Assembly (NCBI RefSeq): GCF_010119235.1 | Contig: NZ_JAAATZ010000001.1 | Span: 2,696,501 to 2,760,500, forward strand | Length of the DNA: 64,000 nt | Direction: 5' to 3' | Source: Flavobacterium phycosphaerae | GTDB taxonomy: Bacteria > Bacteroidota > Bacteroidia > Flavobacteriales > Flavobacteriaceae | In this document: positions 8,830-19,159 of the stretch, piece by piece | Position numbering within the stretch: position 1 is the stretch's first letter | Layout: every line of letters starts with the position of its first letter | Made by a program: the position numbers and the translations under genes | Notes under the pieces: model-generated | Seen by the model: the letters and a program-made list of their open reading frames with translations, nothing else | What the model was told of the DNA's origin: nothing | Databases searched by the model: none

Positions 8830-10173
8830 ATGGCACTCACACCCCTAAATGCTGTTTCTCCTATCGACGGAAGATATAGAAGCAAAACCAAATCTCTTTC
8901 CGTTTATTTCTCAGAAGAAGCTTTAATCAGATACCGCGTACTGGTAGAAGTGGAATACTTTATTGCTTTGTGCGAAGCCGATTTACCACAGTTGAAAGGC
9001 GTAAACCGTAATTCCTTTGAAGGATTGCGCAAACTCTACAAAGACTTCACTACCGAAGACGCCCTTTGGATAAAAGAAACCGAAAAAACGACCAATCATG
9101 ACGTAAAAGCGGTAGAGTATTTTATCAAAGATAAATTTGAAACGCTAGGTTTAAGTGAGTTCAAAGAGTTTATTCATTTCGGACTAACATCACAAGACAT
9201 CAACAATACCGCCATTCCACTTTCGGCCAAAGAGGCTTTTGAAAAAGTGTATTTACCGAGTCTGATTGCTTTGATTGCCAAACTAAAAGACCTGAGCATG
9301 GAGTGGAGAGATATTCCCATGTTGGCAAGAACCCATGGGCAACCGGCTTCGCCAACACGTTTAGGAAAAGAAATTTTAGTATTTGTTGAACGTCTCGAAG
9401 AACAAATGCGCTTGTTATTTAATATCCCATTTGCCGCCAAGTTTGGAGGGGCCACCGGAAACTACAATGCCCATCGGGTAGCCTATCCTAATGTGGATTG
9501 GAAACAATTCGGGACAACTTTTGTAGAAGATACTTTAGGCTTACAACATTCCTTCCCAACTACACAAATAGAACATTACGATCATTTTGCAGCCTTTTTT
9601 GATGCCTTGAAAAGAATCAACACCATCATTATCGATTTAGACCGAGATATCTGGACGTATGTTTCGATGGATTATTTCAAACAAAAAATCAAAGCCGGAG
9701 AGATTGGTTCTTCTGCTATGCCGCATAAAGTCAACCCAATCGATTTTGAGAATTCCGAAGGAAACTTGGGCATTGCCAATGCTATATTTGAACATCTTTC
9801 TGCTAAATTACCAATTTCAAGATTGCAACGTGATTTGACCGACAGCACAGTATTGCGAAACATAGGTGTCCCATTTGGTCATACAATAATAGCTTTTGAT
9901 GCCACCTTAAAAGGACTCAATAAGTTACTGTTAAACGAACCCAAATTTGCTGAAGATTTAGAGAAAAACTGGGCGGTTGTAGCCGAAGCCATTCAAACAA
10001 TTTTACGAAGAGAAGGCTACCCCAATCCGTATGAAGCTTTGAAAGGTCTTACCCGAACTAACGAAGTAATGAACAAAGAATACATTCATGCTTTTATTCA
10101 AACGTTAGCCGTTTCTGAGGATATTAAAGCTGAGTTGCTTGAAATTACCCCGGCCAATTACACAGGGATTTAA
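8830..10173 (+). CDS. purB: Adenylosuccinate lyase
   Basis: 447 aa, full length for the bacterial PurB branch. It cleaves SAICAR to AICAR and adenylosuccinate to AMP in purine synthesis, as a homotetramer of the fumarase/aspartase superfamily. Visible signatures are SPIDGRY at the N-terminus, TTNHDVKAVEY, HFGLTSQDINNTA, ARTHGQPASPTRLGKE, and the flexible signature loop GSSAMPHKVNPIDFEN with the catalytic serine. It is monocistronic and followed by a strong bidirectional hairpin shared with guaB on the other strand. Both are purine-pathway genes, though transcribed convergently. Confidence 0.97.
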   Translation: MALTPLNAVSPIDGRYRSKTKSLSVYFSEEALIRYRVLVEVEYFIALCEADLPQLKGVNRNSFEGLRKLYKDFTTEDALWIKETEKTTNHDVKAVEYFIKDKFETLGLSEFKEFIHFGLTSQDINNTAIPLSAKEAFEKVYLPSLIALIAKLKDLSMEWRDIPMLARTHGQPASPTRLGKEILVFVERLEEQMRLLFNIPFAAKFGGATGNYNAHRVAYPNVDWKQFGTTFVEDTLGLQHSFPTTQIEHYDHFAAFFDALKRINTIIIDLDRDIWTYVSMDYFKQKIKAGEIGSSAMPHKVNPIDFENSEGNLGIANAIFEHLSAKLPISRLQRDLTDSTVLRNIGVPFGHTIIAFDATLKGLNKLLLNEPKFAEDLEKNWAVVAEAIQTILRREGYPNPYEALKGLTRTNEVMNKEYIHAFIQTLAVSEDIKAELLEITPANYTGI

Positions 10174-10195
10174 CCGCACGGAACAGTAGTATAAA

Positions 10196-10234
10196 CAAGA
10201 AAGACCTAATTAATCTTAGGTCTTTCTTGCTTTT
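10196..10234 (+). terminator. Bidirectional terminator between purB and guaB
   Basis: A perfect 14-bp stem: CAAGAAAGACCTAA (10196-10209) pairs with TTAGGTCTTTCTTG (10216-10229) around a 6-nt loop. It is T-rich on the plus side (CTTTT). It sits between two convergent genes and can serve both. Confidence 0.85.
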
Positions 10235-10249
10235 ATTTATAAGATACTC

Positions 10250-11722
10250 TTATCTCGAATAATTCGGAGCTTCTTTAGTTATCGTTACATTGTGAGGATG
10301 ACTTTCGGTAATACCACTCGAAGTGAGTCGGATAAAGCGTCCGGTTTCCTGCAGGGTTGGAATGTCTTTGGCACCGCAATAACCCATACCGGCTCGAAGT
10401 CCGCCCACAAACTGTTGCATACTTTCGTTTAATTCGCCTTTATATGGTACACGACCTACAATGCCTTCCGGAACCAGTTTCTTGATATCATCTTCCACAT
10501 CTTGGAAATAACGGTCTTTAGAACCTTCTTGCATCGCTTCAACAGAACCCATTCCACGGTAAGACTTGAATTTTCGACCTTCAAAAATAATGGTTTCACC
10601 CGGTGATTCTTTGGTTCCGGCTAATAAAGAGCCCAGCATAACACAATCTGCACCGGCAGCAATCGCTTTTGGAATATCACCGGTATAACGAATCCCGCCA
10701 TCAGCAATAACGGGAACACCTGTGCCTCTTAAAGCTGCAGCAACTTCTAAAACCGCTGAAAATTGAGGAAATCCAACTCCGGCTACCACTCGGGTCGTAC
10801 AGATAGAACCTGGTCCGATACCCACTTTCACAGCATCGGCACCGTTTTGCGCCAAATACAGCGCCGCTTCAGGAGTAGCAATATTACCAACAATAACATC
10901 CAACTCAGGGAATTTAGCTTTTACTTGTTTTAATATATCTACTACGCCTTTGGTATGACCGTGAGCCGTATCAATAATTACCGCATCAACACCTGCATTG
11001 ACAAGCGCAGTGGCTCGTTCAACAGCATCAGCCGTAACACCAAGGGCAGCCGCTACTCTAAGTCGACCGAATTTGTCTTTATTGGCATTAGGTTTTTGTG
11101 TAAGCTTAGTAATATCTCTGAAAGTGATTAAACCGATTAGTTTATTAGCGGCATCCACTACAGGTAATTTTTCAATTTTATTTTGTTGCAGTATGCCTTC
11201 CGCTTCTTGCAACGTAGTACCTTCGGCAGCTGTTACTAAGTTCTCGGAAGTCATTACTTCGGTAATCATTCGAACATTGTTCTTTTCAAAACGCAAATCA
11301 CGGTTAGTTACGATACCTTTTAATATCTTGTGATCATCTACTACCGGTATACCGCCTATACCATATTCGCGCATAGCCTGTTTAGCATCGCCAACAGTAG
11401 CGGTTAGGGGCAAAGTAACCGGGTCGATAATCATACCGCTTTCGGCACGTTTTACTTTACGAACTTTGGCCGCTTGTTGCTCAATGGTCATGTTCTTGTG
11501 CAATACGCCAATACCACCTTCCTGAGCCATAGCAATAGCCATCGCGCTTTCGGTAACGGTATCCATCGCTGCGGAAACAATTGGAACGTTTAAGGTAATG
11601 TTTTTAGAAAATCTGCTTTGAATACTGACTTCACGCGGAAGTATTTCAGAATAGTTCGGGATAAGCAAAACATCATCGTAAGTAAGACCTTCACCGATGA
11701 TTTTAGTGGTGTGTGCTTTCAT
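10250..11722 (-). CDS. guaB: IMP dehydrogenase
   Basis: 490 aa, standard length. It oxidises IMP to XMP with NAD, the committed step of GMP synthesis. The TIM barrel is interrupted by two CBS domains (about 95-215; [20 protein letters not shown] and [17 protein letters not shown]). The active-site loop GPGSICTTR carries the catalytic cysteine; [11 protein letters not shown] (about 400-410) lies in the flap region. [11 protein letters not shown] is the phosphate-binding segment. Transcribed opposite to purB and ending 20 bases from the shared terminator. Confidence 0.97.
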   Translation of the reverse strand: MKAHTTKIIGEGLTYDDVLLIPNYSEILPREVSIQSRFSKNITLNVPIVSAAMDTVTESAMAIAMAQEGGIGVLHKNMTIEQQAAKVRKVKRAESGMIIDPVTLPLTATVGDAKQAMREYGIGGIPVVDDHKILKGIVTNRDLRFEKNNVRMITEVMTSENLVTAAEGTTLQEAEGILQQNKIEKLPVVDAANKLIGLITFRDITKLTQKPNANKDKFGRLRVAAALGVTADAVERATALVNAGVDAVIIDTAHGHTKGVVDILKQVKAKFPELDVIVGNIATPEAALYLAQNGADAVKVGIGPGSICTTRVVAGVGFPQFSAVLEVAAALRGTGVPVIADGGIRYTGDIPKAIAAGADCVMLGSLLAGTKESPGETIIFEGRKFKSYRGMGSVEAMQEGSKDRYFQDVEDDIKKLVPEGIVGRVPYKGELNESMQQFVGGLRAGMGYCGAKDIPTLQETGRFIRLTSSGITESHPHNVTITKEAPNYSR

Positions 11723-11822
11723 GTTGCAATTTGTAGTTGTAGTTAAATTGCGAGCAAATATAGTTAAAAATTATGAATTAAAAGTCAGATTCAAGGAATA
11801 AGAATATTACGCTATTACCCGT

Positions 11823-11850
11823 AATTCATAATTCGTAATTCATAATTCCT
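11823..11850. repeat. Heptameric AATTCNT repeat (4 units)
   Basis: Units AATTCAT, AATTCGT, AATTCAT and AATTCCT between guaB and the HMG-CoA lyase gene, the same family as at 4714-4748. The last unit reaches the final base of the lyase stop codon. Confidence 0.75.
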
Positions 11851-12716
11851 TAGTGGTATTGACTAAAAATCTTAGTGGCCTCGTTGTAGGCACTTTCAAA
11901 ACTCATCGGACTGGTGTTCGTGTTCGCTTTTTGTTCAGTAAAATAGGAGAGAAGCTTTTCTGTTGGCATATTGCCGGTTAAATCGTCTTTGGCCATCGGG
12001 CAACCTCCGAAACCTTGAATGGCTCCGTCAAAACGAACACAGCCCGCTTTATAGGCTGCATCAACTTTTTCGTGCCATTTATCCGGAGTTGTGTGTAAAT
12101 GAGCACCAAATTCAACAGAAGGGTATTTCGGAATCAAGTTAGAAAACAAATAATCAATCACTTCCGGGGTAGAACTGCCCACCGTATCAGAAAGCGATAG
12201 TATTTTCACACCCATGGTAGCCAATTTTTCAGTCCATTCGCCAACGATATCTACATTCCAAGGGTCGCCATAAGGATTACCGAAGCCCATAGAAAGATAA
12301 GCCACAACTTCTTTATTGGAAGCCCCTGCTATGTCTAATATCTCTTGTAATGTAACTAAACTTTCGGCTATGGTTTTATGGGTATTCCGCATCTGAAAGT
12401 TCTCGGAGATGGAAAACGGAAAACCTAAATATTGAATTTCTTTATGGGTGGAAGCTATCTGAGCGCCTTGGGTATTGGCAATGATAGCTAATAATTTGCT
12501 TTGGGTTTGTGACAAATCCAGTTGGGCCAATACTTCAGCGGTGTCCTGCATTTGCGGAATAGCTTTGGGCGAAACAAAACTTCCGAAATCAATGGTGTCA
12601 AACCCCACCCGTAATAGCGATTGGATGTATTGTACTTTGGTTTCGGTAGGAATAAAAGCTTTGATACCTTGCATGGCATCGCGCGGACATTCTATAATTT
12701 TAATCGTTGGGCTCAA
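11850..12716 (-). CDS. Hydroxymethylglutaryl-CoA lyase
   Basis: 288 aa DRE-TIM metallolyase that splits HMG-CoA into acetyl-CoA and acetoacetate, the last step of leucine catabolism. Seen: ECPRDAMQG near the start (the catalytic Arg-Asp), FDTIDFGSFVSPKAIPQM, GFGNPYGDPW, LSDTVGSSTPE, FGAHLHTTPDKW with metal-ligand histidines, and the C-terminal GCVRFDGAIQGFGGCPMAKDD segment that contains the active-site cysteine loop. A 28-bp gap separates it from pyrD on the same strand, so co-transcription is possible though functionally unrelated. Confidence 0.93.
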   Translation of the reverse strand: MSPTIKIIECPRDAMQGIKAFIPTETKVQYIQSLLRVGFDTIDFGSFVSPKAIPQMQDTAEVLAQLDLSQTQSKLLAIIANTQGAQIASTHKEIQYLGFPFSISENFQMRNTHKTIAESLVTLQEILDIAGASNKEVVAYLSMGFGNPYGDPWNVDIVGEWTEKLATMGVKILSLSDTVGSSTPEVIDYLFSNLIPKYPSVEFGAHLHTTPDKWHEKVDAAYKAGCVRFDGAIQGFGGCPMAKDDLTGNMPTEKLLSYFTEQKANTNTSPMSFESAYNEATKIFSQYH

Positions 12717-12744
12717 AGTTTAGTGTTGTAAAGGGGCTAAGGTA

Positions 12745-13764
12745 CTAAGATTTTTTCAGTATTGCACGGTTGATTTCTTTAACCAAATTAGGGCCTTCAT
12801 ATATAAACCCGGTGTAGAGTTGTACCAAGCTGGCACCGGCGTCCAGTTTTTCCAGGGCATCTTCAGCCGAGTGAATACCTCCCACACCAATAATAGGAAA
12901 GGCTTTATTACTTTTCTCTGAAAGAAACCGAATCACTTCAGTAGACCGCTTAGTCAAAGGTTTTCCGGATAACCCTCCCGTTTCGGTTTTGTTTTCGGAT
13001 TGCAAACCTTCTCTTGAAATGGTAGTGTTGGTAGCTATAACACCGGCAATTTGAGTTTCGTTAACGATATCGATGATGTCTATTAATTGTTCCTCTGTCA
13101 AATCGGGGGCAATTTTTAAAAGAATAGGCTTCTGTTTAGGTTTCGACAGGTTGGTGTTTTGCAAGGTTTGAAGTAAAGCTGTCAACGGAGCTTTGTCTTG
13201 TAATGCTCTCAGGTTTGGGGTATTGGGTGAACTTACATTCACTACAAAATAATCAACATAATCAAACAAAGCTTCAAAACAAATGAGATAATCCGAAGTA
13301 GCATTTTCGTTTTCGGTTACTTTATTTTTTCCGATGTTACCGCCAATCAGTATTCCTTTGTTTTTCATCAGTCGCAATACAGCCGCATCTACGCCTCCGT
13401 TATTAAACCCCATTCTGTTGATAATGGCACTGTCTTCTTTCAATCGGAACAAGCGTTTTTTAGGATTACCGTCCTGAGGCTTTGGAGTTAAGGTTCCTAT
13501 TTCAATAAAACCAAAACCAAAGTGGGAAAGCTCCCTATACAATTTAGCATCTTTATCAAAACCGGCTGCTAATCCAACAGGATTTTTGAATTTCAAACCA
13601 AATACTTCTCTCTCTAAACGAGTATCTTTAACTTCATAAAGAGCTTTTAAAAGTGTTGAAACAAAAGGGATTTTGGAAATAAATTGAATAAACCTAAAAG
13701 AAAAGTGATGTACTTCTTCCGGATCAAACCAGAATAAAATGGGACGAATGAGTAGTTTGTACAT
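12745..13764 (-). CDS. pyrD: Dihydroorotate dehydrogenase (quinone), class 2
   Basis: 339 aa. It oxidises dihydroorotate to orotate with FMN and quinone in pyrimidine synthesis. Class 2 is shown by the N-terminal membrane-associating helices (1-40, [20 protein letters not shown]). Seen: [36 protein letters not shown] with the catalytic serine, [19 protein letters not shown] and [12 protein letters not shown]. Membrane-peripheral on the cytoplasmic side. Divergent from nadC. Confidence 0.96.
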   Translation of the reverse strand: MYKLLIRPILFWFDPEEVHHFSFRFIQFISKIPFVSTLLKALYEVKDTRLEREVFGLKFKNPVGLAAGFDKDAKLYRELSHFGFGFIEIGTLTPKPQDGNPKKRLFRLKEDSAIINRMGFNNGGVDAAVLRLMKNKGILIGGNIGKNKVTENENATSDYLICFEALFDYVDYFVVNVSSPNTPNLRALQDKAPLTALLQTLQNTNLSKPKQKPILLKIAPDLTEEQLIDIIDIVNETQIAGVIATNTTISREGLQSENKTETGGLSGKPLTKRSTEVIRFLSEKSNKAFPIIGVGGIHSAEDALEKLDAGASLVQLYTGFIYEGPNLVKEINRAILKKS

Positions 13765-13906
13765 GTGTAGTTGTGTTGTGTTGCAAATGTAATAAATCTA
13801 TATGATTTGTAAATTTGATGCCGTGTTAATTTGAAAATTATATACTACGGATACAATTTTTAAATCTTCAAATTAAATACTACTTTAGCGAATCAATAGT
13901 TGCAAC

Positions 13907-14764
13907 ATGATTTCAGACCAACAGTTTCAAAAAGAACTAAATATAATTATTCAAAACGGCATTCGCGAGGATATAGGTCCCGGCGATTACAGTTCGTTAG
14001 CTTGTATTCCGCATACTGCTCAAGGGAAAGCGAAACTTTTAGTAAAAGATAACGGCATCATAGCCGGAGTAGCTTTTGCCAAAATGGTATTTGAAAATGT
14101 AGACCCAACATTAATCATGGAAACTTTTATTGAAGACGGTTCTGTCGTAAAACACGGGGATGTAGTATTTCATGTTTCAGGTAGTTCCCAATCTATTTTA
14201 AAAGCGGAGCGATTGGTGTTGAATTCAATGCAACGTATGTCAGCTATAGCTACTAAAACCAACCAATATGTGAAATTATTGGAAGGAACCAAAACCAAAA
14301 TTCTCGATACTCGTAAAACCACTCCCGGTTTCCGCGCTTGCGAAAAGTGGGCCGTGAAAATTGGAGGAGGCGAGAACCACCGTTTTGCGTTGTATGATAT
14401 GATAATGCTCAAAGACAATCACAATGATTTTGCAGGAGGTATTTCGCATGCCATTACTAAAACCAAAGAGTTTCTACAATCACATCAACTCGATTTGAAA
14501 ATTATTGTAGAAGCCCGTAACTTAGACGAGATTAAAGAAATCCTTCAAAACGAAGGAGTGTATCGTATTCTGATTGACAACTTCAATTTTGAAGATACCA
14601 AAAATGCAGTTGCTTTGATAGGCAATAAGTGCCTGACTGAATCCTCAGGAAACATCAATGAAAATACCATTCGCCAATATGCTGAATGTGGTGTTGATTA
14701 CATTTCATCAGGCGCCTTAACACACTCTGTTTATAATATGGATTTAAGTTTAAAAGCTTTTTAA
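13907..14764 (+). CDS. nadC: Nicotinate-nucleotide pyrophosphorylase (quinolinate phosphoribosyltransferase)
   Basis: 285 aa. It converts quinolinate and PRPP to nicotinate mononucleotide in de novo NAD synthesis. Signatures: REDIGPGDYSS near residue 20, ERLVLNSMQRMSAIAT, LDTRKTTPGFRACEKWAVKIGGG (the substrate-binding core), HRFALYDMIMLKDNH, IIVEARNLDE, ILIDNFN, and the ESSGNINENT and DYISSGALTH segments at the C-terminus. The stop codon is directly followed by the ATG of the BrkB gene, so the two share a transcript. Confidence 0.97.
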   Translation: MISDQQFQKELNIIIQNGIREDIGPGDYSSLACIPHTAQGKAKLLVKDNGIIAGVAFAKMVFENVDPTLIMETFIEDGSVVKHGDVVFHVSGSSQSILKAERLVLNSMQRMSAIATKTNQYVKLLEGTKTKILDTRKTTPGFRACEKWAVKIGGGENHRFALYDMIMLKDNHNDFAGGISHAITKTKEFLQSHQLDLKIIVEARNLDEIKEILQNEGVYRILIDNFNFEDTKNAVALIGNKCLTESSGNINENTIRQYAECGVDYISSGALTHSVYNMDLSLKAF

Positions 14765-15712
14765 ATGGCATCAGAGTCTGAACAATTAAGAAACCGACTT
14801 CCGGTAGTAAAGCACCTTATCGCTTTGTTGAAAAGGATAAAACTGCCTTGGCTTCACGGTTTATCGTTATACGAATTAATCGATATTTATTTCATCGGAA
14901 TTGTAGAAGGGGAGATTTCATATCGTGCAGCAGCCATTGCCTGGAGCTTTTTTATGGCTTTGTTTCCGTTTATGCTGTTTATCCTGAATCTTATTCCGTA
15001 CATTCCCATTCAAGGATTTCAGGATGATTTCTTAGGATTTGTCCAGCAAAGTGTACCGCCAACAACCTATGATGCTATTTATAAAATTATCAATGATATT
15101 TTGCACAATAGCCACAGTGGCCTGCTTTCAACGGGTTTCTTGATGGCCATTTTGTTAATGACCAATGGTGTGAATGCCATTTTGGGTGGCTTTGAAGGTT
15201 CGCACCACATTCATATCACCTTGAAAAGAAAATTCTTCAGGCAGTATTTTGTAGCCTTAGCGTTGTCAATACTATTGTCTTTTGTATTAATAATAACGGT
15301 GGCAGCTATAGTAATCTTTGAGGTTTTTATTCAAAAGACCAAAATCCAAGATGTCCTGTCCGACAACATTCCGTTGATAGAAATGGGACGCTATATCTTT
15401 GTTATTTTAATGATTTTAATTGCAACTTCCTTATTGTTTCGATTTGGAATCCGTCACGACAAAAAGCGCTCGTTTATCTCAATAGGTTCTGTATTTACGA
15501 CCATTTTGATTATCATCTCTTCTTATTTCTTTGGAATTTGGGTGGTAAAATTTTCCAAATACAACGAGCTGTACGGTTCCATCGGAACGCTGCTGGTAGT
15601 GATGTTTTACATTTGGATTAACTGTATGGTACTGCTTTTAGGCTTTGATTTAAATGCCGCCATACATCATATCAAACGAGAAAAACAAAAAGAGTTAGAA
15701 ACCCAGCTTTAG
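14765..15712 (+). CDS. YihY/BrkB family inner-membrane protein
   Basis: 315 aa polytopic membrane protein of the YihY/BrkB family. The motif EGEISYRAAAIAWSFFMALFP (about 50-70) with RAAAIAWS is diagnostic, and LYGSIGTLLVVMFYIWINCM near the C-terminus is the conserved last helix pair. About six membrane helices are visible. The family was once annotated as RNase BN; the biochemical role is not established. It begins at the base after the nadC stop codon. Confidence 0.9.
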   Translation: MASESEQLRNRLPVVKHLIALLKRIKLPWLHGLSLYELIDIYFIGIVEGEISYRAAAIAWSFFMALFPFMLFILNLIPYIPIQGFQDDFLGFVQQSVPPTTYDAIYKIINDILHNSHSGLLSTGFLMAILLMTNGVNAILGGFEGSHHIHITLKRKFFRQYFVALALSILLSFVLIITVAAIVIFEVFIQKTKIQDVLSDNIPLIEMGRYIFVILMILIATSLLFRFGIRHDKKRSFISIGSVFTTILIIISSYFFGIWVVKFSKYNELYGSIGTLLVVMFYIWINCMVLLLGFDLNAAIHHIKREKQKELETQL

Positions 15713-15729
15713 GCTTCTTTTATACGCAA

Positions 15730-15773
15730 TTCCTGCTTTCCACGCTACACGGTAGCCGCTCCAATCAGGGTTA
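15730..15773. repeat. Interspersed REP-like element, copy A
   Basis: TTCCTGCTTTCCACGCTACACGGTAGC and the following CGCTCCAATCAGGG match a second copy at 20367-20413. The centre, GCTAC-ACG-GTAGC, is a 5-bp-stem hairpin. It lies in the brkB-priA gap. Confidence 0.75.
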
Positions 15774-15810
15774 AAAATACAAGCTGTCCGCATTTTTTAA
15801 ATCATTAGTA

Positions 15811-18267
15811 ATGTCCTTTTTTATTGAAGTCATCATTCCGCTATCATTACCTAAAACCTTTACTTACAAGGTTTCAGAAGCTGAGTATGCTTTTATCAAA
15901 AAAGGAATGCGCATTGCAGTACCCTTTGGAAAAAACAAAATCTACACGGCTTTGACAATCGATTTACATCGAGAAGCACCAACCCTATACGACGCTAAAG
16001 ACATTCATCAAATCCTGGATGAAAAACCTATTGTCAACGAGTTGCAGATTAATCATTGGTTTTGGATTGCGTCCTATTATATGTGTAACATCGGTGATGT
16101 TTATCGTGGCGCTTTACCTTCAGCCTTATTGTTGGAAAGCGAAACCATTATCTCTCAAAGAAAAGAAACTATTGTTAATGAAAGCGAATTATCAGACGAT
16201 GAGTTTTTAATTTATGAAGCCTTGCAGCATCAGTCTTCGTTGAAAGTTCAAAATATTATCGACATTCTCAATAAGAAAACCGTATTACCGGTCATTCAAA
16301 AACTGATTAACAAAAATATTTTATCGCTTGAGGAAGAGATTCAGGAAGCATACAAGCCCAAACTCATACGCTATATTCGCCTAAACGAACACTACCAATC
16401 CGAAGAAAACCTGATTGCTTTATTGGACAATTTCAGCAAGAATGCCACTAAACAAAAGGAATTGGTGTTGCAGTATTTTCAATTACAGGCTCAGGAGCAG
16501 AAACCAATTTCAGTAAAACAATTAACCGAAACAGCAAAAACATCTGCAGCTATTGTAAAAGCCTTAGTTGATAAGCAGGTTTTTGAAGAATACTACATCC
16601 AAGAAGACCGCGTTAATTTTGATAAAAACAAACAAGATACTGCTCTTTCCTTAAGTGAGGCACAGCGAAAAGCTTATAATGAAATTGAAGCAGCCTTTGA
16701 AACCAAAGAAGTCTGTTTGCTACACGGTGTAACATCTAGCGGAAAAACAGAAATCTATACCCAACTGATTGAAAAATATCTTGCTGAAAATAAACAAGTG
16801 TTGTATTTGTTACCCGAAATTGCTTTAACCACCCAGTTGGTATCGCGTTTGACGCAGTATTTTGGCAATAAAGTCGCTGTTTTTCATTCTAAATACAGCA
16901 ACAACGAAAGAGTAGAAGTTTGGAATCAGGTATTGGTTTCTTCCGAAAAAGCACAAGTAGTAATAGGAGCACGTTCCGCTTTGTTTTTGCCTTTCTCAAA
17001 TTTGGGTTTAATCATTGTAGATGAAGAGCACGAAGCTACATTTAAACAACAAGATCCGGCACCAAGATATCATGCTCGTGACGCAGCAATTGTTTTAGCC
17101 AATTCACATCAATCTAAAGTTTTACTGGGTTCAGCAACACCAAGTATTGAGACTTATTATAATGCTACTCCCGGAAAGTTTGGATTAGTGACTTTAAAAG
17201 AGCGCTTCGGTAAAGTGCAACTACCCGAAATTACTTTAGTGGATTTAAAAGACAATTACTTCCGTAAAAAGATGAAAGGTCACTTCAGCACCACTTTGAT
17301 TGAAGCCATAACTGAAGCTTTTGGTAATGGAGAACAAGTAATACTTTTTCAGAATAGAAGAGGTTTTTCACCGGTTTTAGAATGCTTGACTTGTGGTCAT
17401 GTGCCACAGTGTTCGCAATGCGACGTTAGCTTAACCTATCATAAGTATAAAAACCAACTGCGATGTCATTACTGCGGTTACAATATGGCAAAACCAACGA
17501 ATTGTCATGTTTGCTCGAGTGTAGATATGGAAACCAAAGGATTCGGTACAGAACAAATTGAGTTAGAACTAGCGGCATTATTTCCAAACAAAAACATTAA
17601 ACGTATGGACCAAGACACTACTCGAGGTAAATATAGTTTCGAAAAAATCATTGATGGATTTAAGAATCGTGAAATTGATGTATTGGTAGGAACGCAAATG
17701 TTGGCCAAAGGGTTGGATTTTGACAATGTTTCTTTGGTTGGAATAATGAATGCCGACAATATGTTGTATCACCCTGATTTTAGAGCTTTTGAAAGAAGTT
17801 TTCAAATGATGACTCAAGTTGCGGGTAGGGCAGGACGTTCGGAAAAAAGAGGCAAAGTGATTATTCAAACTTACAATCCGTTACACAATATTATACAACA
17901 AGTAACTAATAATGATTACGAGGGTATGTATAAGGAACAATTGTATGAACGAAAGATTTATTATTATCCGCCATTCTATCGTTTAGTCCGATTGACATTG
18001 AAGCACCGCGATTATGATAAACTAAAAGAAGGCTCTATGTGGTTGTATCAGGTCTTGAAACAAAATTTATCCATTCCTGTGCTTGGACCTGAAGAGCCTG
18101 CAATTAGCCGAATCAGAAATGAATACATTCGGACGATTATGATTAAAATTCCGGGAGAGATGCCATTGCAAGGCACAAAAAAAACTATCCAGAAAGTACT
18201 GAATAGTTTTGATTTGGTTGCCAATTACAGAACTATTAAAGTTACTGTAAATGTTGATTTTTATTAA
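15811..18267 (+). CDS. priA: Primosomal protein N' (replication restart helicase PriA)
   Basis: 818 aa, full length. A 3'-5' SF2 helicase that recognises stalled forks and reloads the replicative helicase. Order: N-terminal DNA-binding domain (about 1-110), winged-helix segment, Walker A GVTSSGKTEIY, DEEH box (VDEEHEATFKQQDPAPRYHARD), LGSATPS, a zinc-binding insert with paired cysteines (CLTCGHVPQCSQCDVSLTYH, LRCHYCGYN, CHVCSS), and helicase motifs V-VI (VGTQMLAKGLDF, VAGRAGRSEKRG). All key motifs are intact. Transcribed alone and convergent with the LytTR regulator gene. Confidence 0.97.
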   Translation: MSFFIEVIIPLSLPKTFTYKVSEAEYAFIKKGMRIAVPFGKNKIYTALTIDLHREAPTLYDAKDIHQILDEKPIVNELQINHWFWIASYYMCNIGDVYRGALPSALLLESETIISQRKETIVNESELSDDEFLIYEALQHQSSLKVQNIIDILNKKTVLPVIQKLINKNILSLEEEIQEAYKPKLIRYIRLNEHYQSEENLIALLDNFSKNATKQKELVLQYFQLQAQEQKPISVKQLTETAKTSAAIVKALVDKQVFEEYYIQEDRVNFDKNKQDTALSLSEAQRKAYNEIEAAFETKEVCLLHGVTSSGKTEIYTQLIEKYLAENKQVLYLLPEIALTTQLVSRLTQYFGNKVAVFHSKYSNNERVEVWNQVLVSSEKAQVVIGARSALFLPFSNLGLIIVDEEHEATFKQQDPAPRYHARDAAIVLANSHQSKVLLGSATPSIETYYNATPGKFGLVTLKERFGKVQLPEITLVDLKDNYFRKKMKGHFSTTLIEAITEAFGNGEQVILFQNRRGFSPVLECLTCGHVPQCSQCDVSLTYHKYKNQLRCHYCGYNMAKPTNCHVCSSVDMETKGFGTEQIELELAALFPNKNIKRMDQDTTRGKYSFEKIIDGFKNREIDVLVGTQMLAKGLDFDNVSLVGIMNADNMLYHPDFRAFERSFQMMTQVAGRAGRSEKRGKVIIQTYNPLHNIIQQVTNNDYEGMYKEQLYERKIYYYPPFYRLVRLTLKHRDYDKLKEGSMWLYQVLKQNLSIPVLGPEEPAISRIRNEYIRTIMIKIPGEMPLQGTKKTIQKVLNSFDLVANYRTIKVTVNVDFY

Positions 18268-18275
18268 ATGTAGTT

Positions 18276-18971
18276 TTAGGCAATAGCTAAGGCTTTAATT
18301 AAATCTTCTTTTTTGTTTCGGCTCAACGGAATCTTAGTAACTCCAATTTCAGCAAACTTACTGTTGAAACGCTCCACTTTATCTATATTAATAATATAGG
18401 ACTTGTGAACTCTAATGAACTTGTCTTTAGATAAATCTTTCTCAAAGGATTTCATAGTAGAAAGAACTAAGTTGCTGTCTTCTTCGGTAACTACTTTAAC
18501 GTAATCGCCGTAAGCTTCAATCCACTTAATCTTATTAGTATATACTTTAAGTTTTTTGAGGTTACTTTTAATGAAGATGTGCTCTCCTTCTTCTTCTTGA
18601 TTTTCTTTTTTAAGCATATGGAAATCCATAGCTCTTCTTACTGAAGCATTAAATCGATCCAGCGCTATCGGTTTCTGTAGGTAGTCCGTAGCATCATAAT
18701 CGAAGGCTTTCATAGCATACTCTGCTTTTGACGTAATAAAAATAATTTGGGGTTTTACTTTTAAGCCGTCCAGAAAATCAAAACCACTGATGACCGGCAT
18801 CTCGATATCGAGGAATATTAAGTCAACAGTATGTACCGACATGCAATTTTTTGCTTCAATTGCATTTGAAAAATCACCTACTAAATGTAGATTCGGGTGA
18901 TTATTTACTAACTTTGCAATGATCATTCTTTGTATCGAACTATCATCAACAACAACACAATTTAGTTTCAT
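18276..18971 (-). CDS. LytTR-family response regulator
   Basis: 231 aa. An N-terminal receiver domain (1-125) has the phospho-acceptor Asp in VDLIFLDIEMP and the conserved Lys in YLQKPIALDRF. A C-terminal LytTR DNA-binding domain (about 135-231) includes HIFIKSNLKKLKVYTNKIKWIEAYGDYVKV and FIRVHKSYIINIDKVE. No partner LytS-type kinase is adjacent, so it is an orphan regulator whose kinase is encoded elsewhere. The gene is convergent with priA (8-base gap). Confidence 0.93.
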   Translation of the reverse strand: MKLNCVVVDDSSIQRMIIAKLVNNHPNLHLVGDFSNAIEAKNCMSVHTVDLIFLDIEMPVISGFDFLDGLKVKPQIIFITSKAEYAMKAFDYDATDYLQKPIALDRFNASVRRAMDFHMLKKENQEEEGEHIFIKSNLKKLKVYTNKIKWIEAYGDYVKVVTEEDSNLVLSTMKSFEKDLSKDKFIRVHKSYIINIDKVERFNSKFAEIGVTKIPLSRNKKEDLIKALAIA

Positions 18972-19098
18972 AACTTTACTTTTATAGATTTGGTGATGTA
19001 AAAATATATAGTTTTTTTGAATCCACCTAACATTTAATCGATTTTTTTTGCTTTTAAACGGAATTTTATACTTTTAGACGATTTATTAAGTGTTGCCA

Positions 19099-19128
19099 TT
19101 GTTTATTAAAATGTATTCCGTATCTTCG
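19099..19128 (+). promoter_or_regulatory. Promoter of the rpsF-rpsR-rplI operon
   Basis: TTG (19099-19101), a 19-base spacer and TATCTTCG (19121-19128) closely fit the flavobacterial consensus TTG-N17-23-TAnnTTTG, 31 bases before the rpsF ATG. Confidence 0.75.
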
Positions 19129-19159
19129 CGCCCAATTTAAAATTTATAAACATTTTATT

